From: Candidatus Omnitrophota bacterium
GTDB lineage: Bacteria > Omnitrophota > Gorgyraeia > 2-02-FULL-51-18
Assembly (NCBI GenBank): GCA_016180585.1
Contig: JACPAX010000084.1
Coordinates: 1 to 36,709, forward strand
Direction: 5' to 3'
DNA length: 36,709 nt
The notes under the pieces were generated by a model. That model was not told the origin of the DNA. It did no database searches and worked only from the letters and a program-made list of their open reading frames with translations. Position 1 is the stretch's first letter. Each line of letters opens with the position of its first letter. Below, one piece after another: positions 16,783 through 24,822 of this stretch. The position numbers were made by a program, and so were the translations under genes.

Positions 16783-18701
16783 GGCATCCTCCTCGCCAAA
16801 TAGGCGCCTACCGATTCCGGCCGCCCTTCGGCTTTCAGGACACCGCCTTCGAGCACGATCACGCGGTCCGCGCTTTTTTGCACTTCCACCGCGCGGTGCG
16901 TGCAAAATACGAGCGTCTTTCCGGCCGCCTTGAGCCGCTCAAGACCGCGGTGAAATTCACGCCGTGTGTGCGCATCGAGATTACTGGTCGGCTCGTCCAG
17001 AAAAAGAAGCGGCGGATCCGAAAGCAGCGCGATAATAAGGGCGAGTTTCTGTTTCATCCCGCCCGAAAGATTCTGCGTCATCTCGCGACGCGACGCCGAC
17101 AGCTCCCATTCGTTCAAAAGCGTTTCCACCCGCTCGCGTGAAACATCGCGGAGCCGGGCATAAAAAGACACCGTCTCCCACACGGTCTGATCTTGATGCA
17201 GACGGATCTCCTGGGGCACATAACCGATCAGCGCGCGCGCGTCCCGGCCGCGGCGCTTGACGTCAAAACCAGCCACCTCGGCAGACCCTTCAAACCGGAC
17301 TATCCCCAAGAGACAACGCAAAAGCGTGGTCTTGCCGGCGCCGTTAGGGCCCCAAAGCGCGACGGCCTCGCCCCGGCGCACCTCGATGTCGACGCTTGAA
17401 AGCGCCTGCACTTTTTTGTAGCGCTTGCTCACTCCGCGGGCCCGAATCAACGCGGCAACCGTGCCATTCCTCGCACGGGGCGCGGGATGGTCCGCCAAGC
17501 CGGCCGGACTATCCGTCCCTCTTCTCAAGAGGCCTGCCAGCGGTAAAAAGATAAGAAACGAGAAGGCCCCCCACGCCGCGGAATGAGGCGCGCGATCGCC
17601 GGCGACCGCCACGGCGGCGGGGCGCATCCGCGGGTGTTCGTCTTCGAACTTCGGAGTCGGCGCGAACACCGGAAAGGTCGCGGCCGCGAAATCGACCGCT
17701 TGAGCGGAGGGGCCGCCCGAGAATATTCTCAAGTCATGAAAACGATCCGTCAACCGCTCAAAAAGACGCATCGGCCGATACGGGACGTCGCCCCGTCCGT
17801 CGCGATCGGCGTCAAAGCCGCGATAGTCGCTCCAATAATTTCCGGCCCAGTCGTTCAGGCTTTGCGCGCTTGGTCCGTCGATCCGCGTCTGTTCGGCGTT
17901 GTCGATGACGTTATTGCTTTCAAACCGGTTCCGCCGCGCGGTCGGCACAAGATCAAAACCGATGTCGTTATGCGCGATGATGTTGTTGCGGCAGACCATC
18001 GCCTCACAGCCGTCCAAATAAAGCCCGACGCGGTTGGACGCGACAAGATTGTTCTCGAGAAAGGCGTTCTTCATGTCCTTAAACCCGATCCCGAAGCCGC
18101 TGGGACCCCGATTGCCGGATACCGTGTTGCCGCTCAATCTCAACCCCTCGCTGTACATGAGATACGCGCCCACGGAGTTGCCGATCAAGCGGTTACCCTC
18201 CACTTCGGCGTCCCGGCAATACATGAAATGCACGCCGTAGCGGCCGTGCCGAAAGTCGTTGCCTCGCAGGTTCAAGTTCTTGGAGAACCACAGCACGACA
18301 TCACGGCCGCGCTCGGTGCGGTTATTCTCGATCAGCACGTTGTCGCTGTACCAGACACGAATAAGGTCCCCGCGCCGCGAAGTCTCGAGCGTTTTACCAA
18401 GAAAAGAATTCCCCTTGAGAACGGCCCCGGCGGCGCGGCTCAAATACACGCCGAATAAAACGTCTTCAAAACGGTTATTCTCGATCACCGGGCGCGCGCC
18501 TGCAGCCAAAATCCCCGAATTTTCGGAGGCCAAAAGATCGCCCGAGTTCCTGATCACAAAACCGCGTAAAACGACATCCGGCGCCTTGATCGTCACGACA
18601 GTTCCCTTCCCGCCTCCGTCGATGACCGGAGTGTCCCGGCCTTCACACCGCACGGATTTGGTAATCTCCAAGGGTCCCGAGTAAATCCCTTTTTCAACCA
18701 C
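16779..18701 (-). CDS. nosDF: NosD-NosF fusion: periplasmic beta-helix plus ABC ATPase
   Basis: One uninterrupted frame of 640 codons from GTG 18701. Residues about 1-370 are the NosD right-handed beta-helix (repeats such as VIENNRFEDVLFGVYLSRA, VGAYLMYSEGLRLSGNTVSG, the NYWSDYRGFDADRDG block). Residues about 385-405 form a membrane helix (AAWGAFSFLIFLPLAGLLRR). From about residue 430 comes NosF: VSKRYKKVQAL, Walker A GPNGAGKTT, Q-loop YVPQE, signature LSGGMKQK, Walker B LLFLDEPTS and H-loop CTHR. Normally these are two genes. The topology works: beta-helix outside, ATPase inside. NosD coding similarity (REGFAQTVTGG, PTIQSALEKAADGDTIVV) continues upstream of 18701 to about 18806, but without ATG, GTG or TTG and without a signal peptide. 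NosF might also start separately at a TTG near 17450. Confidence 0.85.
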   Translation of the reverse strand: MVEKGIYSGPLEITKSVRCEGRDTPVIDGGGKGTVVTIKAPDVVLRGFVIRNSGDLLASENSGILAAGARPVIENNRFEDVLFGVYLSRAAGAVLKGNSFLGKTLETSRRGDLIRVWYSDNVLIENNRTERGRDVVLWFSKNLNLRGNDFRHGRYGVHFMYCRDAEVEGNRLIGNSVGAYLMYSEGLRLSGNTVSGNRGPSGFGIGFKDMKNAFLENNLVASNRVGLYLDGCEAMVCRNNIIAHNDIGFDLVPTARRNRFESNNVIDNAEQTRIDGPSAQSLNDWAGNYWSDYRGFDADRDGRGDVPYRPMRLFERLTDRFHDLRIFSGGPSAQAVDFAAATFPVFAPTPKFEDEHPRMRPAAVAVAGDRAPHSAAWGAFSFLIFLPLAGLLRRGTDSPAGLADHPAPRARNGTVAALIRARGVSKRYKKVQALSSVDIEVRRGEAVALWGPNGAGKTTLLRCLLGIVRFEGSAEVAGFDVKRRGRDARALIGYVPQEIRLHQDQTVWETVSFYARLRDVSRERVETLLNEWELSASRREMTQNLSGGMKQKLALIIALLSDPPLLFLDEPTSNLDAHTRREFHRGLERLKAAGKTLVFCTHRAVEVQKSADRVIVLEGGVLKAEGRPESVGAYLARRMP

Positions 18702-18789
18702 GATCGTGTCGCCGTCCGCCGCTTTTTCCAGCGCCGATTGGATCGTGGGATAATCCGGGGCGCCGCCCGTTACAGTTTGAGCGAAACCC

Positions 18790-19341
18790 TCACGCGGAAA
18801 GAGGACTCACCGCGAGGGAAAGAAAAGCCGAGAGCATGCTAAGCCCGTGGCCCAGGCCAAAATTGGCATCGGCATGAAACTGGGCAATCTTCCCCTGCCC
18901 CAGGAGCGGCGGCACGAAGGGCTTGATCGAAGAGCTGAGAGCCGCGTGGGGATTCAAGTGGAGACCAAAATCCCTCAGCCAAAAATAAAGATCGGCGGCA
19001 AAAACGGCCGGCAGCACGGTCGCGGGCAAGATAAGCAGTATTGAAAACTTGCCTCGAATAAAAACAGCGGCGATCAAGCAAACGACGATGAACACGATCC
19101 CCGGCCCAGCGAACTTTTTCTCAAACTTCGCGGCGTCTCCCAAAGGCCGCATGCCGATATAATGCTTCAGATGGTCGATCTCTCCCACCTCGCCCGTGAC
19201 ATGGTCCAGATAAACCTGCACATGAAGGCCTTTGGGATATTGCGGCGCCTTCACGGTCAAATACCAATAAGGAAAAAAGACCGACGAAAGCACCGCCACT
19301 GCGGCGCCCAAAAGCAGCGCCTTCGCGATCTTTTCTTTCAT
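18790..19341 (-). CDS. nosB: NosB-like integral membrane protein of the clade II nos operon
   Basis: 183 residues with four predicted membrane helices: ALLLGAAVAVLSSVFFPYWY (about 7-27), IVFIVVCLIAAVFI, ILLILPATVLPAVFAADLYF and a short C-terminal LSMLSAFLSLAVSPLSA. By the positive-inside rule both termini are cytoplasmic. The place between nosZ and nosD matches NosB of Sec-type (clade II) nos clusters, a membrane protein of unclear function. The ATG at 19341 follows a GGGGGGG tract 25 bp after the nosZ stop; the frame also opens at a TTG at 19356. Its 3' end overlaps the open nosD frame by 17 bp in a different frame. Confidence 0.75.
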   Translation of the reverse strand: MKEKIAKALLLGAAVAVLSSVFFPYWYLTVKAPQYPKGLHVQVYLDHVTGEVGEIDHLKHYIGMRPLGDAAKFEKKFAGPGIVFIVVCLIAAVFIRGKFSILLILPATVLPAVFAADLYFWLRDFGLHLNPHAALSSSIKPFVPPLLGQGKIAQFHADANFGLGHGLSMLSAFLSLAVSPLSA

Positions 19342-19366
19342 CTTGGCCCCCCCCAACCCGATCCAA

Positions 19367-21385
19367 CTATTTTTTTGGTTTCACCATCAAATACCCGGTC
19401 ATCTCCAGATGCAGCGCCGAGCAGAATTCCAGACAATAGTAGGGATACACGCCCGGTTTTTCGGCCGTGAATTCTATCGTGACGGTCTCGCCCGGCTCGA
19501 TACTGGCGGCAATGTTGTAGCCGGCGATCGAAAAACCGTGCGTCGCGTCGATCGTTCGCTCAAGATTGGTCAAATACATCGTCACGTGCTGACCCTGCTC
19601 GATCTCGATGTGTTCGGGATCGAAATGACTGCGAATCAACGGCATGTAGACCTCGACGTGGTTGCCGTTTCTGACGATCTTGCCCTCCGTGACCATCTTG
19701 TCGCTCTTGGACTGTGTCATCGTGTTCCAGCCGATCTCCGGATAAACGTCCCAGGTTTTCAGTTTATCGGCCTTGATGATCTGGGCGTAGTGCGGTTCAC
19801 CCGAGCCCATGGGCATGTCATAAAGGACTTTGAGCGTGTCGCCGGTTTTCCCGATGTCCACCAGTTGCAGGTTCTGCGGCAACAGCGGCCCAAGCTTCGA
19901 GAAGCGGTCCACCGACCATTTGTTGAGCGCGACGAGGTGCTTGCCGTCGGGACTTACGGTGTCCCCCTCGGCCGTCGCCAAATGCCCGATATTGAACTGA
20001 ACCGGCACTTTGCTTACCAGCGTCCAGGGTTTCTCGGGCGCCCGGTATTTGTCGTCGCCGAGCGTCCAGCGCGCGACCGCGCTCTCAAGGAACAAGCTCG
20101 TATAAGCGTAGCCTTGATTATCGAACTGAGTGTGAAGCGGTCCAAGACCCAATTCCACCTGCGCTTCTTTAACTGCATCAAAACGAAGGATCGGCACCCC
20201 ATAGTCATCTTTACCCTCGAAATCCTTGGCATCGATGGCTTTTTTCATTTTCTCGAAGCTGTAGACCGTCACGTGCGGGTCGAGTTTGCCCGCGACGACC
20301 ATGTATTTGCCGCTGGGCGTCACGTCCACGCCGTGAGGGCTCTTGGGTTCGGGAATAAAATAGAGTACGCCCTCATCAACGGCGGTTTTAAGCGTAATGA
20401 GTTTAAAACCGTTTTTCGTCTCGAACTTGCCGGCTTTGATCAACTCCTCGGATTTCTTCCAATTGAACACGTGCATATAATCCATATCGCGCTGGGCCGT
20501 ACCCGCTTCAAAAGGCGGGTTGCCTTCCTCAATTCCGCCCGTGGCCATTTCGGTATTCAATGAATTCATAAAAGCCCAGCCTTCGCTCGGGCCTTTACCC
20601 GCATCGGCCAAGTCCTGCCAATAGGGAGGCAGTTCGACTGCGAATGAATTTTCGACGTCAATGCGGCCCTTTTGGCGGTCAAATTTCCAGAACGTCGCGA
20701 GCCCTCTGTATTTTTCCCTATATTGGGAGATCGGCGCGTACTCGCCGCCGAGGGGCTCCGAGTACTGCGCGCCCTCGATGACGTATTCGGTATTCGGCGT
20801 CACGAAGCAGCCGCCGTGATCGTTGTGCATCAGCGGTCCATCGGCAAACTGCTTGGTCTCGAAATCCTTCAGATCAATGACCGCGATACGGCCGTGTGAC
20901 TTGTCGCCGATGAACAGGAATTGCCCGTCATAATCCCCGTTGGTTTCGCTGAGCGCCGGGTGATGCGTATCGGCCCATCCCGCTTTCTGGCCATCGCCGC
21001 CCGTCGGCACGCTCACGAGCGGGCTTTCTTTCACGCCAAAGCCATAACCCTGCCAGGACTCGGCCTCAAACACCGCGATAGTGCGCAAAAGCCGCATCGA
21101 CGGCAGGCCGATCACAAAAATCTGGCCGCTGTGTCCGCCGGAAGCGAACATCATGTAGTCGTCGTATTGGCCGCTGGGCATAAAGGTCGAAACGGCGCCA
21201 AGAATGTCGTCGGGCTTGAGCCCTCTTTCCTGGATTACTTTCGCCGCATCGGCGGGGAGCTTGGCGTCGCTCACCACGGCGGGAGTATTTTCCACAGGTT
21301 TATCCGTCGTCCATTTGAACCCAAAACCGGCAAGCGCCGACACAAGGACCGGCGCCACCCACAACGATTTTTTCATGGCATTCAT
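19367..21385 (-). CDS. nosZ: Nitrous oxide reductase, Sec-type (clade II)
   Basis: 672 residues. The N-terminus (MNAMKKSLWVAPVLVSALAG) is a Sec-type signal with no twin-arginine motif, which places it in clade II. A seven-bladed propeller holds the CuZ histidines: ADTHHPALSETNG, MHNDHGG, SPHGVDV, LGPLHTQFD, NIGHLAT and GEPHYAQ. The C-terminal cupredoxin domain has the CuA ligands His616, Cys651, Cys655, His659 and Met662 (YYCLEFCSALHLEMTGY). It reduces N2O to N2 in the periplasm. No C-terminal haem domain is present. Rrf2 is 1 bp upstream; GGAGGGGG lies before the ATG. All copper ligands are present, so the enzyme should be active if its maturation factors work. Confidence 0.98.
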   Translation of the reverse strand: MNAMKKSLWVAPVLVSALAGFGFKWTTDKPVENTPAVVSDAKLPADAAKVIQERGLKPDDILGAVSTFMPSGQYDDYMMFASGGHSGQIFVIGLPSMRLLRTIAVFEAESWQGYGFGVKESPLVSVPTGGDGQKAGWADTHHPALSETNGDYDGQFLFIGDKSHGRIAVIDLKDFETKQFADGPLMHNDHGGCFVTPNTEYVIEGAQYSEPLGGEYAPISQYREKYRGLATFWKFDRQKGRIDVENSFAVELPPYWQDLADAGKGPSEGWAFMNSLNTEMATGGIEEGNPPFEAGTAQRDMDYMHVFNWKKSEELIKAGKFETKNGFKLITLKTAVDEGVLYFIPEPKSPHGVDVTPSGKYMVVAGKLDPHVTVYSFEKMKKAIDAKDFEGKDDYGVPILRFDAVKEAQVELGLGPLHTQFDNQGYAYTSLFLESAVARWTLGDDKYRAPEKPWTLVSKVPVQFNIGHLATAEGDTVSPDGKHLVALNKWSVDRFSKLGPLLPQNLQLVDIGKTGDTLKVLYDMPMGSGEPHYAQIIKADKLKTWDVYPEIGWNTMTQSKSDKMVTEGKIVRNGNHVEVYMPLIRSHFDPEHIEIEQGQHVTMYLTNLERTIDATHGFSIAGYNIAASIEPGETVTIEFTAEKPGVYPYYCLEFCSALHLEMTGYLMVKPKK

Positions 21386-21386
21386 C

Positions 21387-21800
21387 TTAAGCCCCCTCCT
21401 CTATGAGTCCCGCGACGGGTCTGCTCCCCAATTGTCTGATCAGACTCGCTTTCGTTTTCATCCACATCGGATGAAGAGAACAGCGACCTTTGTGATCGCA
21501 CTTATTGTCCTGGACCACGCACTTATCAAATGCGTTTCTGCCATCAATGGCGTAGACCACGCTTAAAATAGAGACCTTCCCCGGATCTTTGCTGAAACGG
21601 TAACCTCCGCCCGGACCGCGTTTGGCGGTCAGCACGCGGCTTTTGACCAGCGCTTGAAATACCTTCCTGGTAAAAAACTCCGGAAGCCCGGCCCTCCTGC
21701 AAATCAACCGCGCCGAAAAACCGCGCCGGCACTCTTCCCGGCTGATAGTCATCAACGCCTGGATCGCATGTTCGCAGCCTTTCGAATAAAGACGCAACAT
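21387..21800 (-). CDS. Rrf2-family transcriptional regulator of the nos operon
   Basis: 137 residues with an Rrf2 winged helix (GCEHAIQALMTIS, RAGLPEFFTRKVFQALVKSR, GPGGGYRFSKDP) and three cysteines in CVVQDNKCDHKGRC placed as in the iron-sulfur-binding loop of NsrR/IscR-type regulators. It probably senses NO, O2 or iron-sulfur status and controls nosZ, which starts one base beyond its stop. A near-perfect palindrome upstream (21825-21840) is a likely self-operator. GGAGGGG precedes the ATG by about 9 bp. Confidence 0.88.
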   Translation of the reverse strand: MLRLYSKGCEHAIQALMTISREECRRGFSARLICRRAGLPEFFTRKVFQALVKSRVLTAKRGPGGGYRFSKDPGKVSILSVVYAIDGRNAFDKCVVQDNKCDHKGRCSLHPMWMKTKASLIRQLGSRPVAGLIEEGA

Positions 21801-21824
21801 TGGGTCCGCCCCTCCGAATATTTA

Positions 21825-21852
21825 TGGACTATAAAGTCCACAATTAGAGTCT
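21825..21852. promoter_or_regulatory. Putative Rrf2 operator upstream of the nos operon
   Basis: TGGACTATAAAGTCCA (21825-21840) is an inverted repeat with 6-bp arms (TGGACT/AGTCCA) and a 4-bp centre, and a second related half-site, AGAGTCTA, follows at 21846-21853. This resembles the paired dyads bound by Rrf2 proteins such as NsrR and lies 25 bp before the start of the Rrf2 gene. Binding is inferred. Confidence 0.6.
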
Positions 21853-21967
21853 ACCGAACGGGCCTTTTGGAATCTGTGACGGATGTCACTTGCCGGAAGA
21901 AATCATTTGATATAAGCGGCTTTGATGAATTACAATCCCCTTCTCGGTCCGAGAACGATCAATTTCA

Positions 21968-22042
21968 GCCGAGGTAGCTCAGTGGTAGAGCGCTGCCCTG
22001 AAAAGGCAGGCGTGGGCAGTTCGATTCTGCCCCTCGGCACCA
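21968..22042 (+). tRNA. tRNA-Phe (anticodon GAA), CCA encoded
   Basis: A 75-nt cloverleaf: acceptor GCCGAGG/CCTCGGC, D-arm GCTC...GAGC, anticodon stem CTGCC/GGCAG with loop CTGAAAA (anticodon GAA), T-arm GGCAGTTCGATTCTGCC, discriminator A and an encoded CCA. The accessory patch 22331-24655 begins downstream of it. No duplicated 3' end (attachment site) was found in the window. Confidence 0.95.
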
Positions 22043-22064
22043 TTACGAAGCAACGAACCGCCTA

Positions 22065-22103
22065 TGCGCGCGGGGGCTCGCCAGTCCGCGGCCCCCGCGC
22101 GCA
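22065..22103. other. Strong GC-rich hairpin after tRNA-Phe
   Basis: TGCGCGCGGGGGC (22065-22077) pairs perfectly with GCCCCCGCGCGCA (22091-22103) around a 13-nt loop. No T-run follows, so it is not a canonical intrinsic terminator, but it could stop or process the tRNA transcript. The rest of 22043-22330 shows no gene. Confidence 0.55.
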
Positions 22104-22330
22104 TTCTCGCCGCCCTCCTGCCGGACTGACCGAGCGCAAGCCCGCCACTCTCGACCCCACTCTCGAAATCGTTTGCATCTTTAAGAAAACATAAGGTAAA
22201 ATAATTTCATCTTACCTCAAGACGCTTGGTGCAATGCCCTCCGAGTCCTTTAAGCGCCCAAGTAGTTCAGCCCATCTGAACGAAAGACAGTAAAAAATAA
22301 ACGTCTTTTCATTCAAAAGGAGCTTGAACT

Positions 22331-22867
22331 GTGTCAAAACAAATTGTCTCTGTCATACAGGGTTCTACGATCACCTCGAAGATTTATCTGATCCGCGAAA
22401 AGCGGGTGATGTTGGATTCGGACCTCGCGGACTTATACGCTGTTAAAACAAAGTCTTTGAACTTGGCGGTGCGTCGGAATGTCGAGCGTTTCCCCGAGGA
22501 CTTCATGTTTCAGCTTAGCCCCGAAGAGGCAAAATCTTTGAGGTTTCAATATGAAACCTCAAAGAAAGGCCGAGGGGGTCGTCGTTACCTTCCCTTTGCC
22601 TTTACTCAAGAAGGGGTGGCGATGCTCTCAGCCGTGTTAAGCAGTCCTCGCGCTATCCACGCACACATACTTATCATGCGGGCTTTCATAAAGCTACGTG
22701 AAATGGTCGCCACCAATGAACTGATCCGTCAAAAAATAGAAGAGCTTGAGCGAAAATACGAGAAACACGACAAGGATATTCAAGACATCTTGGAAGCCAT
22801 CCGGGAATTATTTGAACCGCCTAAATCGCGAAGAAAAAAACCTATTGGATTTCACGTAAAATACTAA
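22331..22867 (+). CDS. ORF6N-domain protein
   Basis: 178 residues. The N-terminal ORF6N domain covers about 12-115: VMLDSDLADLYAVKTKSLNL, RFPEDFMFQLSPEEAKSLRF, GGRRYLPFAFTQEGVAMLSA. The rest is a charged helix (QKIEELERKYEKHDKDIQDI) and a basic tail. ORF6N proteins are DNA-binding proteins common in phages and mobile islands; the role here is unknown. The start is GTG 22331, with AGGAG about 10 bp upstream. A serine-recombinase remnant follows 16 bp after the stop, and a broken homologue lies on the other strand at 23055-23380. Confidence 0.88.
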   Translation: MSKQIVSVIQGSTITSKIYLIREKRVMLDSDLADLYAVKTKSLNLAVRRNVERFPEDFMFQLSPEEAKSLRFQYETSKKGRGGRRYLPFAFTQEGVAMLSAVLSSPRAIHAHILIMRAFIKLREMVATNELIRQKIEELERKYEKHDKDIQDILEAIRELFEPPKSRRKKPIGFHVKY

Positions 22868-22883
22868 AAGGAGATAAATCGCC

Positions 22884-23037
22884 ATGAAAAACTGATACGC
22901 CATCTACACCCGTGTCTCTACCACCATGCAAGCCGAGGTTGAATATAATTCCTGCGAGGCCCAGCGAGACAAAATTCTCTCCTACATCAAAAGCCAGGAA
23001 GGTTTAACGTTAGCAGAAAGGGGGTCAGTCTGAAAGT
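22884..23037 (+). pseudogene. Serine recombinase (resolvase) N-terminal remnant
   Basis: The frame from ATG 22884 reads MKN-stop-YAIYTRVSTTMQAEVEYNSCEAQRDKILSYIKSQEG and then runs out of homology. YAIYTRVST with the catalytic Ser and SCEAQRDKI are the first conserved blocks of large serine recombinases. A TGA at codon 4 and the loss of everything after about residue 45 show it is dead. AAAGGAG upstream of the ATG suggests it was once translated after the ORF6N gene. It marks a decayed mobile element. Confidence 0.8.
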
Positions 23038-23054
23038 TGACATCAAAAATAGGG

Positions 23055-23380
23055 TCAAGGTGGCCCCTTATGCACTTCAATGGCCCGGTCACTATTTAAG
23101 ACGCTCGAAAGCATCGCCACTCCCTGCTCGGTGAAGACATAGGGTAGATAGCGCCTGCCCCCACGGCCCTTTGAGGTCACAAATTGTGACCTCAAACGCT
23201 TGGCTTCGCCCTTGGTTAACTGCCACATGAAATCAGTTGGAAAGCGTCGGGGATTGCGTTTGACCGACTGGATCATGACTTTGGTGGGGACACGGTACTA
23301 GAGTTCGGCAAGGTCAGCATCGACTATGACCTTGCGCCCGTGGATAGGGAGGGCGGGAATTTCTAGCGATAGGAAGTTTT
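23055..23380 (-). pseudogene. Broken ORF6N-domain gene
   Basis: On the minus strand the ORF6N domain can be read from IPALPIHGRKVIVDADLAEL, through a TAG, to [40 protein letters not shown] and [20 protein letters not shown], ending abruptly after AIEVH. The TAG follows an otherwise normal DLAEL motif and adds a codon, and the 3' part of the gene is missing. It is clearly related to the intact ORF6N gene at 22331-22867 but lies in inverted orientation. Confidence 0.78.
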
Positions 23381-23527
23381 TTGCAATCCAGAATAGACCC
23401 CTCTGCGTGGGGCTTAATCGGAGAAACTTTCTATCAGTAGACCGTAGATTCGCGGGAAACCGCAGATTTGGCTAACGTTTCAAAGGGAGTAGGCTGTGTG
23501 GGAAGAGTACTTTCCCGATCTTTTGCA

Positions 23528-24655
23528 TCAAAAACGTTTGACTCGCCAATTAAGATCATAGCTGACACTTCGGCCACCTTTTGCTGGCTTTTGACATAAG
23601 ACGCCTTTTTTAACAAGATCGGAGATTTCACGAAAAGCGGTTGCACGACTGGTCTTGGCCATCGAAACGTATTTCCGGGTCGTGAGGCCGCCTTGGAAAC
23701 CACCCTTTCCTGCGTCCAAAAGACGGTTGACAATTTTACGCTGGCGCTCGTTGATCGTGGCTGTGTCGTGCGCTTGCCAAAAAGCGCTCCTGGAAAGAAC
23801 GTCGCCGACAAGCTTGCTTGCACCATCCACCGCCCGGATATGGCACTCAAAAAACCACTGAAGCCATTCGGTTAAATCTCCATGGCCTTTTTGCGACCTT
23901 TCAAGAATTTCATAATAGTCGTTTCGCTCTTCCATGATTTGAGAAGAAAGGCTGTAATACCTCGTCGCTAGTTTTTCATCCTGCGCCAAAGCCATGTCCG
24001 TCAGAGCGCGGGCAATACGCCCGTTTCCATCTTCGAAAGGGTGGATTGTCACAAAATAAAAGTGAGCAAGGCCTGCACGTAAAAGCCCATCTTCCTTGCC
24101 TTTCGTAGAGCCCCACCATGAAAGAAATGCTTTCATTTCTTTCTTTACCCTCTCACCGGGCGGCGCTTCAAAGTGTATCTTCTCGTGCCCCACAGCTCCC
24201 AAAACCACACGCACGGGATGACTTCCTCTCCATTTACCGACGCGGATACGTGAAAGCCCCGAGTATCCGGTCGGAAAAAGAGCGGCCTGCCAGCGTTTAA
24301 GCCTGTGAGCCGTCAATGGTTTGTTGTAATTCTGTGTTGCTTCAAGAAGCGCTTCCACAAGACCGTCAACTGCTCGGCTTGGAGCTGGAAGACCTGCATG
24401 AGAAAGTCCAAGCCTGCGTGCAACCGAGGATCTCACGGACTCGCGGTTTAAGCGTTCTCCTTCGATAGCGGAGGTTTTTACCGCTTCTTCGATTAAGACT
24501 TCGGCTTGTGCCTGTCGATTCAAGCCTAACCCAAGACCCGATAGTTGGCTTATGAGTTTTCCCTGCTCTAAACGCGCGTGGCTTATTAAAGGGAGCAAGG
24601 GATCGCTCTTCCAGGTAAAATGCGGCCAACTGTCATGCTGCCAGATATATTTCAT
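23528..24655 (-). CDS. fic: Fic-family AMP-transferase with N-terminal inhibitory motif and C-terminal winged helix
   Basis: 375 residues: an N-terminal DUF4172-like segment (IWQHDSWPHFTWKSDPLLPL), the inhibitory helix motif TSAIEGE (61-67), the Fic active-site loop HPFEDGNGR (205-213) with catalytic His205, and a C-terminal winged-helix-like region (KYVSMAKTSRATAFREISDL). Such proteins AMPylate target proteins and are held inactive by the S/T-x-x-x-E-G/N motif. The C-terminal DNA-binding domain and four operator-like sites at 24662-24717 suggest autoregulation. The ATG at 24655 gives the usual start. Confidence 0.9.
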   Translation of the reverse strand: MKYIWQHDSWPHFTWKSDPLLPLISHARLEQGKLISQLSGLGLGLNRQAQAEVLIEEAVKTSAIEGERLNRESVRSSVARRLGLSHAGLPAPSRAVDGLVEALLEATQNYNKPLTAHRLKRWQAALFPTGYSGLSRIRVGKWRGSHPVRVVLGAVGHEKIHFEAPPGERVKKEMKAFLSWWGSTKGKEDGLLRAGLAHFYFVTIHPFEDGNGRIARALTDMALAQDEKLATRYYSLSSQIMEERNDYYEILERSQKGHGDLTEWLQWFFECHIRAVDGASKLVGDVLSRSAFWQAHDTATINERQRKIVNRLLDAGKGGFQGGLTTRKYVSMAKTSRATAFREISDLVKKGVLCQKPAKGGRSVSYDLNWRVKRF

Positions 24656-24661
24656 ATTCTT

Positions 24662-24724
24662 AATCGCCTCATTAATCGCTTCAATTTATGAAGCAATTAT
24701 ACCCGCTAATCGCTTCATGGGCAA
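24662..24724 (-). promoter_or_regulatory. fic promoter with four operator-like sites
   Basis: On the minus strand: -35 TTGCCC (24719-24724), 17-bp spacer, -10 TATAAT (24696-24701). The decamer AATCGCTTCA occurs in the plus-strand reading at 24674-24683 and 24708-24717, as AATCGCCTCA at 24662-24671, and inverted as TGAAGCAATT at 24689-24698. One copy sits in the spacer, one touches the -10 box, and two lie in the leader, so a bound protein would repress. The C-terminal winged helix of Fic is the obvious candidate. Confidence 0.68.
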
Positions 24725-24822
24725 GGGTGACTTTGCGGGCTTAAGCACCATTTCCGAGCGGGGAGGGCGCCGCTCTTGAGCTTCCGCCAAGTCCTTTGTA
24801 TTGCGGTCTGACGTTTTATCCG

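Noticed and set aside
18790-18837. NosB-NosD-NosF as one giant protein through +1 frameshifting
   Set aside because: NosB topology puts its C-terminus in the cytoplasm, which would trap NosD on the wrong side; no stimulatory signal is seen. A damaged start is simpler.
19343-20563. A 406-codon open frame antisense to nosZ
   Set aside because: It overlaps the catalytic domain of nosZ and shows only reversed codon bias, no family features.
21968-24655. Genomic island integrated at tRNA-Phe with att sites
   Set aside because: No second copy of the tRNA 3' end was found downstream in the window, so integration at this tRNA is not shown.
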